Shown: positions 45,487 through 53,133 of the stretch, in pieces
Position numbering within the stretch: position 1 is the stretch's first letter
Layout of the letters: each line of letters opens with the position of its first letter
Assembly: GCF_002214185.1 (NCBI RefSeq)
Contig: NZ_CP022161.1
Location: forward strand, 1,116,001-1,180,000
Direction: 5' to 3'
Length of the DNA: 64,000 nt
Origin: Streptomyces capitiformicae
Lineage (GTDB): Bacteria > Actinomycetota > Actinomycetes > Streptomycetales > Streptomycetaceae
Position numbers and translations under genes: made by a program
Notes under the pieces: model-generated
Databases searched by the model: none
Seen by the model: only the letters and a program-made list of their open reading frames with translations
Told to the model about the DNA's origin: nothing

Positions 45487-46290
45487 ATGGCCGGCAAGAA
45501 GGTGTCGAAGGTGCCGCGCGCGGCGTACGAGAAGGAACTGCTGCGCCTGCAGACCGAGTTGGTGAAGCTGCAGGAGTGGGTGCGGGCGGAGGGCGCTCGG
45601 CTCGTGGTGGTGTTCGAGGGGCGGGACGCGGCGGGCAAGGGCGGCACGATCAAGCGGGTCGCGGAGCATCTCAATCCCCGTGTCGCCCGGATCGCCGCCC
45701 TGCCCAAGCCGACGGAGCGCGAGCGCACCCAGTGGTACTTCCAGCGGTACGTGGAGCATCTGCCGGCCGCCGGGGAGATCGTGCTGTTCGACCGGTCCTG
45801 GTACAACCGGGCCGGCGTCGAGCATGTGATGGGCTTCTGCTCGAAGGAGGAGCACCAGCTCTTCCTGCGCCATTGCCCGATCTTCGAGCGGATGCTGGTG
45901 GAGGACGGGATCCTGCTGCGCAAGTACTGGTTCTCGGTGAGCGACACCGAACAGCAGGAGCGTTTCCGCAAGCGGCTGGAGGACCCGCGGCGGCGCTGGA
46001 AGCTGTCGGCGCTGGATCTGGAGTCCCTCACCCGCTGGGAGGCGTACTCCCAGGCCAAGGACGAGATGATGGTGCACACCGACATCAGCGAGGCCCCGTG
46101 GTACGTCGTGGAGAGCGACGACAAACGGCGGGCCCGGCTGAACATGATCGCCCATCTGCTGGACTCCGTGCCGTACCAGGAGGTCCCTCCGCCGGTGCTG
46201 GAGCTGCCGGAGCGTCCGCCGCCGACCGGCTACCAGCGCCCGCCGCGTGATCTGCAGACCTACGTCCCCGACCACGCGGCGAGCCTTTGA
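45487..46290 (+). CDS. polyphosphate kinase 2 (PPK2)
   Basis: The 267-residue kinase transfers phosphate between polyphosphate and nucleoside phosphates. It has Walker A FEGRDAAGKGGTIK (Gly45-Lys51), the lid KPTERERTQWYFQRY, Walker B-like VLFDRSWYNRAGVEHVMGFC and DPRRRWKLSALD. The class (ADP or GDP making) cannot be fixed from motifs alone. The start MAGKKVSKVPR at 45487 comes shortly after the terminator; no strong ribosome site is visible. Confidence 0.92.
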   Translation: MAGKKVSKVPRAAYEKELLRLQTELVKLQEWVRAEGARLVVVFEGRDAAGKGGTIKRVAEHLNPRVARIAALPKPTERERTQWYFQRYVEHLPAAGEIVLFDRSWYNRAGVEHVMGFCSKEEHQLFLRHCPIFERMLVEDGILLRKYWFSVSDTEQQERFRKRLEDPRRRWKLSALDLESLTRWEAYSQAKDEMMVHTDISEAPWYVVESDDKRRARLNMIAHLLDSVPYQEVPPPVLELPERPPPTGYQRPPRDLQTYVPDHAASL

Positions 46291-46307
46291 GCAGCCGGTC
46301 ACCGGCG

Positions 46308-47228
46308 TCACCCGCTCTCGGGGACGATCGCGACCGGGCAGCTGGAGCGGTGCAACGCGCCGTGCGTCACCCGGCCGAGCTGGAGCCCGAAGTGCCGCTG
46401 CCGGCGCCTGGCTCCCACGACGAGAAGGTCGGCGTGGCGCGACGCGTCGGCCAGCACGGTCCGGGCGTGGCCCTCGGCGGTACGGCGATGGAGTACGACA
46501 TCGGCGGGGGCGTCCCGCAACGCCGTCTCCAGTGCCTCCGCGGCGCGCTGCTCGTGCAGCCTGGCGGGCTCTCCCGTCAGCAGGGGATGGTCGGTGGTCT
46601 CGTGCGCGGGGCACCGCCAGGCGCGTACCGCTTCGACCTCCGCCCCGCGTCGCCGCGCCTCCTCGAAGGCGAAGCGCACCGCCGCCGCACTCGTCGGCTT
46701 CTCCTCGGCACCGTCCGTGGTCCTGGCCCCGCCTCCGACGCCGACGACGATGCGGCCGTGGGTCGCGGGCAGGGACTGGTTGTCGTGGCTGCCGCGCACG
46801 ACGATCACCGGGCAGTGCGCGTGCGCGGCCACGGTGAGGCTCACCGAGCCGAGCAGCGCCTCGGTGAGGGCGCCGCGGCCCCGGGTGCCCGTGACGAGCA
46901 GGGAAGCGATCCGGCTCTCCCTGAGCAGCGTGTACTCGGGTTCCTCGGGCAGCACGTCGGTGGCGATGCTCACCTCGGCCCGGCGCAGACGGGCGCGCTG
47001 GGCGGCGGTCGCCACGATGTCCTCGGCCCGCACCTGCTCGGACGGCTTGCCCAGGTCCTCGGCCAGCTGGGCGCCTTCGTACCGCTCCCACAGCGAGGCG
47101 TACACCAGGCGCAGCGGCACCCCGCGCAGGGCGGCCTCGTCGGCCGCCCAGTCGACGGCCCGCAGGCTGGGCTCGGAACCGTCGACGCCGACGACGATCG
47201 GCAGGTCCGTCTCCCTCTCCATGGCCAT
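46308..47228 (-). CDS. double-domain universal stress protein
   Basis: 306 residues with two UspA-type domains. Domain 1 has IVVGVDGSEPS and TGTRGRGALTEALLGSVS; domain 2 has VVGVGGGART and VVGARRRQR..LGRVTHGALHR. The G-x2-G-x9-G(S/T) ATP loops are recognisable, weaker in domain 2. The ATG at 47228 follows GGGAGGTGGG. The same frame is open to 47879, but the upstream part is a decayed alcohol dehydrogenase, not Usp. Such Usp/alcohol dehydrogenase neighbours occur in actinobacterial low-oxygen/stress loci. Confidence 0.9.
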   Translation of the reverse strand: MAMERETDLPIVVGVDGSEPSLRAVDWAADEAALRGVPLRLVYASLWERYEGAQLAEDLGKPSEQVRAEDIVATAAQRARLRRAEVSIATDVLPEEPEYTLLRESRIASLLVTGTRGRGALTEALLGSVSLTVAAHAHCPVIVVRGSHDNQSLPATHGRIVVGVGGGARTTDGAEEKPTSAAAVRFAFEEARRRGAEVEAVRAWRCPAHETTDHPLLTGEPARLHEQRAAEALETALRDAPADVVLHRRTAEGHARTVLADASRHADLLVVGARRRQRHFGLQLGRVTHGALHRSSCPVAIVPESG

Positions 47229-47244
47229 CGCGCCCACCTCCCCC

Positions 47245-47590
47245 AACCGAGGCCGAAGACGATCCGGGCCTTGACCTGACCGCGCAGCACCTCGTCCATG
47301 CACTCGTTGACGGAGGCGAGCGGCCGCGTCTCGGAGATGACCTTGGTCCGGCCTGCCGCGTGCAGGTGGAAGACCTCGGCGAGATCCTGCCGGGTACCCA
47401 CGATCGAACCGATCACGCTCATACCGTTCAGCACGGTGGCGAAGATCGGGAGCTGGACGGTGCCGTTGCGCGGGCAGGGCGACCATGACGAGCTTGCCGC
47501 TGCGCCGCAGGCCGGAGTTGACGGCGGAGAAGGCCGCCTCGTTCACCGCCAGGGCGATCGCCGCGCGGGCGCCGCCGTGCCGAGCGTGGG
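47245..47590 (-). pseudogene. decayed zinc alcohol dehydrogenase (AdhP-like) remnant
   Basis: Two pieces of an AdhP-type C-terminal half are readable in different frames. The first (about 47576-47469) reads GGARAAIALAVNEAAFSAVN, then RSGKLVMVALPA. The second (47434-47245) reads VLNGMSVIGSIVGTRQDLAE, then VISETRPLASVNECMDEVLR and KARIVFGLG. In a working gene they would join at ALPARNGTVQLPIFATVLNG, so a frameshift lies near 47466. The N-terminal zinc domain is not recognisable upstream and the stop codon is lost. It directly precedes the stress protein gene. Confidence 0.82.
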
Positions 47591-47778
47591 GGAGCGTGCA
47601 GGGCGGCGCTGGGCAGACGGGAATGTGACGACAGGCCCTGGGCCGGGGTCGCGCAGCCGCAGGCCTTCGGCGACCTCGCGGGGAATCCGCTCGGTCCAGT
47701 GCCGATGGGTCTCGGCGCCGAGGAGCGGCGCCTGACGGTGACGGTACGGGGCATGATCTCCGCCCCCTGAGTCCTCCT

Positions 47779-47807
47779 GGATTTCCCTGAATCTCCCTGA
47801 ATCTCCC
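47779..47807. repeat. short tandem repeat CTGAATCTCC
   Basis: Two full ten-base units and a partial first unit (TTTCCCTGAATCTCCCTGAATCTCC...) lie upstream of the adh remnant. They may have arisen with its decay. Confidence 0.55.
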
Positions 47808-47869
47808 GACCCGGGGACCCGATTCGAGCTTTGTCCTCGGGCGAGGCCCATGGCGCCCACAACGCAACA

Positions 47870-47901
47870 GAAGGCCCACACAACAGGGCGTGTGGGCCTT
47901 C
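47870..47901. terminator. terminator of the YceI gene
   Basis: A perfect 12-bp stem GAAGGCCCACAC / GTGTGGGCCTTC has an eight-base loop and lies 31 bases after the YceI stop codon on the minus strand. Confidence 0.8.
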
Positions 47902-47931
47902 TCGGGAATTCCGGTTACGGGAGGCGTTCTG

Positions 47932-48591
47932 TCAGTTGCCGGGGAGGGGGCGGATGGCGGCTATGTCGAATTGCAGGCGGATCTTTTCGCTCACCATGGC
48001 GCCGCCCTCCGCCAGTCTCTGGTTGTAGGTGAGGCCCCATTCGGAACGATTGATGGTGGTCGTGCCGTCGAATCCGACTCGTTCGTATCCGAAGGGATCG
48101 GTGACGTGTCCTATATAGGTGAGTTCCAGGTCGACGGGGCGGGTGATGTTCTTGATCGTGAGATCGCCGGTCATGCGGTAGACGTCACTGTCCACGAGGC
48201 GAACCGCCGTACTGGCGAAGCGCATTCGGGGATAGGTCGCGGCGTCCAGGAAGTCGCGGCCGACCAAATGGGCGTCGCGCTGTTCCACGCCGGTGTCGAC
48301 GGATGCCGTGGACAGGACGATCTCGGCCCGTGAGCGGGATGGATCGCGGCCGTCGAAGTAGAGCCGACTCTGATACTCAGTGAAAGCGCCGCGCACGGTC
48401 GTCACCAATGCGTGGCGCACGGAGAAACCGATGCGACTGTGCGCCCGGTCGATCATCCATTCTCCGGTCAGCGCCGCGAGGGCGGGATCCGGCGGGCCGG
48501 CCTGACCGAAAGCCCGTGAGTCGTGGGGGAGTTGTGTAGCTGTGGGGGATGCCGAGCGGCGCAGGGACGCAGCGCGGTTGAACAGGTTCAT
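47932..48591 (-). CDS. YceI-family polyisoprenoid-binding-like protein
   Basis: The 219-residue protein has the lipocalin-like YceI domain from about residue 42 (LTGEWMIDRAHSRIGFSVRH, KNITRPVDLELTYIG, FDGTTTINRSEWGLTYN). The family binds long isoprenoid lipids and appears in stress responses. The N-terminal ~40 residues are polar and S/P-rich, with no signal peptide, so it is probably cytosolic or membrane-associated. The ATG at 48591 has a weak ribosome site. Confidence 0.9.
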   Translation of the reverse strand: MNLFNRAASLRRSASPTATQLPHDSRAFGQAGPPDPALAALTGEWMIDRAHSRIGFSVRHALVTTVRGAFTEYQSRLYFDGRDPSRSRAEIVLSTASVDTGVEQRDAHLVGRDFLDAATYPRMRFASTAVRLVDSDVYRMTGDLTIKNITRPVDLELTYIGHVTDPFGYERVGFDGTTTINRSEWGLTYNQRLAEGGAMVSEKIRLQFDIAAIRPLPGN

Positions 48592-48783
48592 GATCCACGT
48601 AACTACGGCACGACAGAAAATGCCGCAAGTCTTCTATCGGATCCAGGTCGGGTCCGATTCGGCCTTGAAAGGCTGATAAAGCGTCATCAGGTGGTGGGTG
48701 CTCGGTGGGCGCTCGGTGGGCGGTTGCATTATCCGCACACGGTCGCCACGAATTGTTTCCCCGGCCACATCGAGGGGGTGGTT

Positions 48784-48812
48784 TTGAACGTGTTCAAGTC
48801 GGGGCGTACGCT
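48784..48812 (+). promoter_or_regulatory. leaderless promoter
   Basis: TTGAAC (48784-48789), 17 bases, TACGCT (48807-48812), then six bases to the ATG at 48819. No ribosome site is present. The spacing puts the transcript start at the A of ATG. Confidence 0.75.
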
Positions 48813-48818
48813 CCAGCC

Positions 48819-49352
48819 ATGAGTGACAGAGCCGCCCTGGTCAAGGGCATCCGTGCGTGGCTGGTCTTCTTCGTCGTCTGTCTGGTGCTGAGCGGCGCCA
48901 CGGCGTTCCCGCTGGTCCATGAGCTGCGGTGGACCGAGGAGCTGATGCGTTCGCTGTCCGTCGGGGAGTACCTGCCGGGGCTCATGGAGTGGATCGAGCG
49001 GGTACGCGCGGGACTGGACGAGGCTGATGCCGACTACCCGTTCCTGCTGTACGGCACGGACTGGCTGGCCTTCGCGCACCTCGTCATCGCGGTCGCCTTC
49101 TACGGCCCGTACCGCGACCCGGTCCGCAACGTCTGGGTCGTCGAGGTCGGGATGATCGCCTGCGCCGGGATCATCCCACTGGCGCTGATCTGCGGTCCGA
49201 TCCGGGGGATCCCCTTCTGGTGGTCGGTGATCGACATGTCGTTCGGGGTGTTCGGCGTGATTCCGCTGTACGTCGTGTGGAAGCGGATCAAGCGGCTGGA
49301 GGCGATGACGCCACCGGTCGCGCCCCCGGCCACCGTGGCTGCCGCGGGCTGA
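48819..49352 (+). CDS. small integral membrane protein of unknown function
   Basis: 177 residues with four hydrophobic segments (AWLVFFVVCLVLSGATAFPL, WLAFAHLVIAVAFYGPY, VVEVGMIACAGIIPLALICG, VIDMSFGVFGVIPLYVVW). An external loop of ~45 residues lies between segments 1 and 2 and is acidic. I do not recognise a named function. The ATG at 48819 is fixed by the leaderless promoter, so an open frame reaching back to 48705 is untranslated. Confidence 0.82.
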   Translation: MSDRAALVKGIRAWLVFFVVCLVLSGATAFPLVHELRWTEELMRSLSVGEYLPGLMEWIERVRAGLDEADADYPFLLYGTDWLAFAHLVIAVAFYGPYRDPVRNVWVVEVGMIACAGIIPLALICGPIRGIPFWWSVIDMSFGVFGVIPLYVVWKRIKRLEAMTPPVAPPATVAAAG

Positions 49353-49563
49353 GCGCGAGGCGGAAAAAAAAGTGTTATCCCCGTAGCCCCGTTCCGTCTC
49401 CACAGGCGACCCCTGTTGCCCCACGTACAGGAGTGAGCCGGATGAACGGTGTGAGCGGTGTGATCTCCGCCTCGCGGGTTCCCTACGTCACGGGAATGGC
49501 TGAGAAAGTACGGAAAACAGCCGAGTGATCAGGGTGACCGCAGCGAGAGCGGAAGGAACGTAC

Positions 49564-51267
49564 GTGGACGGGCGGCAGTGGCGCTCCACCATCGGGGCCG
49601 CGCAGGCGGGCGACCGGCGCGCCCTCGACGAGCTGGTCGAGGGTTGGCTGCCGCTCGTCTACAACATCGTGGGCCGTGCACTCAACGGCCACGCGGACGT
49701 CGACGACGTCGTGCAGGAGACCATGCTGCGCGCGGTCGACAACCTCGAAACGCTGCGGGATCCGGACAGTTTCCGGTCATGGCTGGTCGCCATCGCGATG
49801 CGGCAGATACGCGACCGGGCGCGACGGCGCACCGCCGACCCGCTCGGCGAGGACGGCGACGCGTACGGCACCGGCGCCGCCGACTTCGCCGAACTGACCG
49901 TCCTGCGGCTGCAGTTGGAGGGACAGCGGCGTGAGGTCGCGGAAGCGGTCCGGTGGCTCGACGACGAGGACCGGCAGCTGCTGTCCCTGTGGTGGCTGGA
50001 GGTCGCCGGCGAACTCACCCGGCGTGAACTCGCGGCCGCGGTCGGCATCAGCCGGCAGCACGCCGCCGTCCGGGTGCAGCGGATGAAGGCCCGGCTGGAG
50101 ACCGCGCGGGGTATCGTCCGTGCCCTCGGCTCCTCCTGCTCCGACCTGGGCGCCGTGACCGCCCGCTGGAACGGGCAGCCCGACTCGGTGTGGCGCAAGC
50201 GCATCGCCCGGCACATCCGCGGCTGCGCCCGCTGCGACGGCCACGACCGGCGCGGCGAGGGCGTCGTACCCGCCGAACGGCTCCTCGTCGGCCTCGCCCT
50301 CGTCCCTATCCCCGTCGGCTTCACGCTGTCGCTGGCGTTCGGCGGCAAGACGGCGGTCGCGGCGACGACGGCCGTGTCGGCCTCGGCCTCGGTGGGCTGG
50401 TCCGCCAAGCTGCTGGGTTCGCTCACCCAGCCCGCCGTGGCGGTGACGGCGGGCGCGACGTTCGTCGCCGGGGGCGCGTACGTGGTGACGACGCCGGACG
50501 CGCGGCCGCCGCAGACGGCGCCCACGGCGCTGAGCACGGCTCGCCCGCCCGTGTCCGAGCCATCCCGCTCCCCGTCGCCCTCCTCCTCTCCCTCGCCTTC
50601 GCCCTCGCCGTCCGCCTCCCCGTCGCCGACGAGGAAGACCGACCTGTACGGCAGTGTCGTGGACGCCGTGGACCGGGCCCCGGACCCGAACACCGCGCCC
50701 GTCGCCCTCCCGCGCCGGCCCGAGACCGGCCTCACCAGCAGCGGCGGCGCGCGCGCCGTGATGAACCACCGCGGTGACAGCGTGACCCTGACCGGCAAGG
50801 GCTACGTCCTCGTCCGCTGGCAGCTCGCGCCGCAGTACCGGCCCGGCGGCCTGGTCATGCCCACCTGGACCGGCTTGAAGGGCAAGCTCTTCCACGTGGC
50901 CTCCGGCGGCGGCCGCCGCATGGACGACCCGACGTCCGCCGACGGCAAGACCTCCGGCATGGGAGGCCCCGACATCGGCTACATCGTCCTGCCGGCCGGC
51001 ACCCAGCAGATGTGGCAGAACGAGTACTTCTACGTCGACGGCACCGTCACGTTCACCCAGAACGAGAGCGGCGCCGACTACAACATCACCCTCGCCCCCA
51101 CCACCTGGGACGCGATCACCGGGGACGTCAACTACGGCCCCGAGCAGGGTGCCATCCGCTACGGTCTCGTCCGCGACAACGGCAAGGACACGACACCCGT
51201 ACCGCAGTACGTCACGCGGAAGACCCCGGAGGACGCGGCGACGGTGGCGCAGCGGTCGAAGGTGTAG
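49564..51267 (+). CDS. membrane-tethered ECF sigma factor with fused C-terminal domain
   Basis: The 567-residue fusion has ECF sigma regions 2 and 4 (HADVDDVVQETMLRAVDNLE; RRELAAAVGISRQHAAVRVQ), then an anti-sigma-type zinc motif HIRGCARC (H-x3-C-x2-C), a membrane helix (LVGLALVPIPVGFTLSLAFG), possibly a second (AVAVTAGATFVAGGAYVV), an S/P-rich stalk, and a ~170-residue outer domain rich in W/Y/G. This resembles the actinobacterial ECF groups with long C-terminal extensions ending in a putative carbohydrate-binding domain. The GTG at 49564 follows GGAAGGA; GTG 49525 is an alternative. It converges on and overlaps an HxlR gene by 56 bases. Confidence 0.85.
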   Translation: MDGRQWRSTIGAAQAGDRRALDELVEGWLPLVYNIVGRALNGHADVDDVVQETMLRAVDNLETLRDPDSFRSWLVAIAMRQIRDRARRRTADPLGEDGDAYGTGAADFAELTVLRLQLEGQRREVAEAVRWLDDEDRQLLSLWWLEVAGELTRRELAAAVGISRQHAAVRVQRMKARLETARGIVRALGSSCSDLGAVTARWNGQPDSVWRKRIARHIRGCARCDGHDRRGEGVVPAERLLVGLALVPIPVGFTLSLAFGGKTAVAATTAVSASASVGWSAKLLGSLTQPAVAVTAGATFVAGGAYVVTTPDARPPQTAPTALSTARPPVSEPSRSPSPSSSPSPSPSPSASPSPTRKTDLYGSVVDAVDRAPDPNTAPVALPRRPETGLTSSGGARAVMNHRGDSVTLTGKGYVLVRWQLAPQYRPGGLVMPTWTGLKGKLFHVASGGGRRMDDPTSADGKTSGMGGPDIGYIVLPAGTQQMWQNEYFYVDGTVTFTQNESGADYNITLAPTTWDAITGDVNYGPEQGAIRYGLVRDNGKDTTPVPQYVTRKTPEDAATVAQRSKV

Positions 51268-51643
51268 CAGCGCACGCGTTCTCCTGCGCGGCCATCACCT
51301 CGTCGCCGTGCGCGTGCGCCCAGGCGCCGAACGCCTCGATCCGTGGGAGCAGCGTCCGCCCGAGCGCGGTCAGTTCGTAGTCGACCCGGGGTGGCGAACC
51401 ACCGTACGCCCGCCGCGCCACCAGCCCGTTGAACTCCAGCCTGCGCAAGGTCTCCGTCAGCACCTTGGGGCTGATCCCGCCGATCCGCACCCGCAGTTCG
51501 CCCGGCCTGCTCGGCCTGTGTCGCAGGGCCCACAGCACAACGGGGTTCCAGGTGTTGCCCAGCAGATCGAAGGCGAGCCGGGCCCGGCAGTCGGCGAGGA
51601 CGCCATCGGACGGCATATCGGTGGCTTCGCCGGCATCGGTCAC
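51212..51643 (-). CDS. HxlR-family transcriptional regulator
   Basis: The 143-residue winged-helix regulator has WNPVVLWALRHRPSRPGELR, GGISPKVLTETLRRLEFNGL and RVDYELTALGRTL. The Cys in DCRAR near the N-terminus matches the redox/aldehyde-sensing Cys seen in some HxlR proteins, but it is one of several candidates. The GTG start at 51643 is the first; ATG 51616 is possible. It is divergent from an F420-reductase-like gene with only 72 bases between, so it likely controls that gene and itself. Confidence 0.88.
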   Translation of the reverse strand: MTDAGEATDMPSDGVLADCRARLAFDLLGNTWNPVVLWALRHRPSRPGELRVRIGGISPKVLTETLRRLEFNGLVARRAYGGSPPRVDYELTALGRTLLPRIEAFGAWAHAHGDEVMAAQENACAATPSTAAPPSPRPPGSSA

Positions 51644-51715
51644 TTACCGAATGGTGCCTGAGCGGCTTTCTACTGTCGTGCTGTTTCGACCACGGCGAAC
51701 AGGGAGGCGGCATCT

Positions 51716-52363
51716 GTGCGCATGCGCATCGGGGTTCTGGGCACGGGCGGTATGGCGGACGCGTTGGGCACGCGGTGGGCGAGGGCCGGGCACGAGGTGT
51801 TCGTGGGCGGCCGGGACACGACCCGCGCGGCCGCCCTGGCCGAACGGCTCGGCGGCCACGCGGGTGACCTGCGTGCGGCGGCGGAGTTCGGAGAGGACGC
51901 GGTGCTTGTGGCGTTGCCGTGGCGGGCCGCGGTGGATGTCGTCGGGGGACTGAAGGACGGCCTGCGCTCCCGGACCCTGATCGACTGCACGAACCCGGTC
52001 GGCCCGGGCTTCGTACTGGAGACGGCGGGCGGCCCTTCGGCGTCCGCCCGCCTCGCGTCCGCCGCGCCGGGCGCCCATGTCGTCAAGGCCTTCAATCTCT
52101 GCCACGAAGACGTCTGGCGGCTGGCACCTCCGGTGTTCGACGGCCGGCCACTCGCGGTCCCCCTGTGCGGCGACGACGAGAAAGCCCTGTCCGCCGTACG
52201 ACACCTCGTGCGTGACCTGGGCTGCGAACCCCTGAACGCAGGGCCGCTGGCGAGAGCGGGGCTGGTGGAGGCGACGGCGGCGTTGTTGATCGGGTTGTGG
52301 GTGGGGGAAGGGGCGGATGCGCAGGCGATTGCTCCGCCGTGGGCGGCTGCGGGGCGTCGTTGA
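51716..52363 (+). CDS. NADP-dependent F420 reductase-like oxidoreductase
   Basis: The 215-residue protein has the Rossmann start RIGVLGTGGMADALGTRWAR and VFVGGRD, then IDCTNPVGPG and HVVKAFNLCHEDVW. This pattern fits the F420-dependent NADP oxidoreductase (Fno) fold used more widely for NADP-linked reductases. Whether it uses F420 is unproven. The GTG at 51716 lies eight bases after GGGAGG. It is paired divergently with an HxlR regulator, suggesting induction by a toxic metabolite. Confidence 0.82.
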   Translation: MRMRIGVLGTGGMADALGTRWARAGHEVFVGGRDTTRAAALAERLGGHAGDLRAAAEFGEDAVLVALPWRAAVDVVGGLKDGLRSRTLIDCTNPVGPGFVLETAGGPSASARLASAAPGAHVVKAFNLCHEDVWRLAPPVFDGRPLAVPLCGDDEKALSAVRHLVRDLGCEPLNAGPLARAGLVEATAALLIGLWVGEGADAQAIAPPWAAAGRR

Positions 52364-52384
52364 ACGCGATGCAGCCCCCGCCCT

Positions 52385-53086
52385 TTACGGGGCGCTGCCG
52401 CCCCGCAGCGCGCACAACGCGTCGATTCGGTTCGTGGTGATGGAGTCGACGCCGAGTTTCAGCAGCCGTCGCATGGAGCGGCGGGTGTCGGGGGTCCAGA
52501 CGGAGAGGAGGTAGCCGTCGCGGTGGACGCGGTCGGCGAGGGCCGGGCTCACCAGACCGAAGCGGTAGTTGAGCCAGCGTGGGCGTATGGCGTCGAGGAG
52601 AGCCGGGCGCGGGGGCGCGAGGGTTTTCCAGGTGAGGGCGATCTCGGCGGCGGGGTCGGCCGCGCGCACCGCGAGCATGGTGTCGGGACCGGCGCTGTAG
52701 TACACCCGCTCCTCGGCCCCGCACTCCCGTACGACGCCCACGATCCGCCGCACCGCCCGGGGGTCGGCCGCGCCGGGCAGGTCGACCATGACCCGGCTGT
52801 CCCCGGTGGTGTGCAGTGCGTCGGCCAGCGTCGGCACCCTGTCGGCCGTGAGCCCCCGCAGCTCGGCGGCGGACAGCGCCGCCAGGGGCCGGTCCAGCTC
52901 CCACAACCGGTTCAGCGTCGAGTCGTGCAGCAGGACGGGCACGCCGTCACGGGTCGACCGTACGTCGAACTCGACGGCGTCCGCGCCCAGTTCGAGCGCG
53001 GTCCGCAGGGAGTCGAGGGTGTTCTCGCGGTGGAGGTAGGGGGCGCCGCGATGGGCCACGGCGGTCACGGTGCGCATGGGGTTCAT
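52385..53086 (-). CDS. glycerophosphodiester phosphodiesterase
   Basis: The 233-residue TIM-barrel enzyme has the GDPD marks AHRGAPYLHRENTLDSL, GADAVEFDVRSTRDGVPVLL and HDSTLNR, which provide the catalytic His pair and metal ligands. Ends in GVDSITTNRIDAL. It has no signal peptide, so it acts in the cytosol. The ATG at 53086 lacks a ribosome site and sits in a short repeat array that copies its own start context. It follows the deaminase gene by 39 bases on the same strand. Confidence 0.9.
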   Translation of the reverse strand: MNPMRTVTAVAHRGAPYLHRENTLDSLRTALELGADAVEFDVRSTRDGVPVLLHDSTLNRLWELDRPLAALSAAELRGLTADRVPTLADALHTTGDSRVMVDLPGAADPRAVRRIVGVVRECGAEERVYYSAGPDTMLAVRAADPAAEIALTWKTLAPPRPALLDAIRPRWLNYRFGLVSPALADRVHRDGYLLSVWTPDTRRSMRRLLKLGVDSITTNRIDALCALRGGSAP

Positions 53087-53133
53087 TGTGGGTCAGGGGT
53101 TCAGGGGTTCATGGGGTTCATGGGGTCAGGGGG
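53087..53133 (-). repeat. short repeat array around the GDPD start
   Basis: On the minus strand the words ATGAACCCC, ATGAACCCC, TGAACCCC and TGACCCAC follow each other directly, then the real ATGAACCCCATG start. The array fills the 39-base spacer and the last codons of the deaminase gene. Confidence 0.7.

Larger units (their letters stand above)
47229..47931. other. stretch without an intact gene between the stress protein and YceI genes
   Basis: These 703 bases hold a broken alcohol dehydrogenase remnant (47245-47590), a possible start-like fragment up to about 47754 with no clear family match, short tandem repeats at 47779-47806 and a hairpin at 47870-47901. Confidence 0.75.

Noticed and set aside
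51012..51661. Plus-strand open frames beyond the ECF gene
   Set aside because: The HxlR gene on the minus strand has a clear winged helix and normal start; the plus-strand frames have none.
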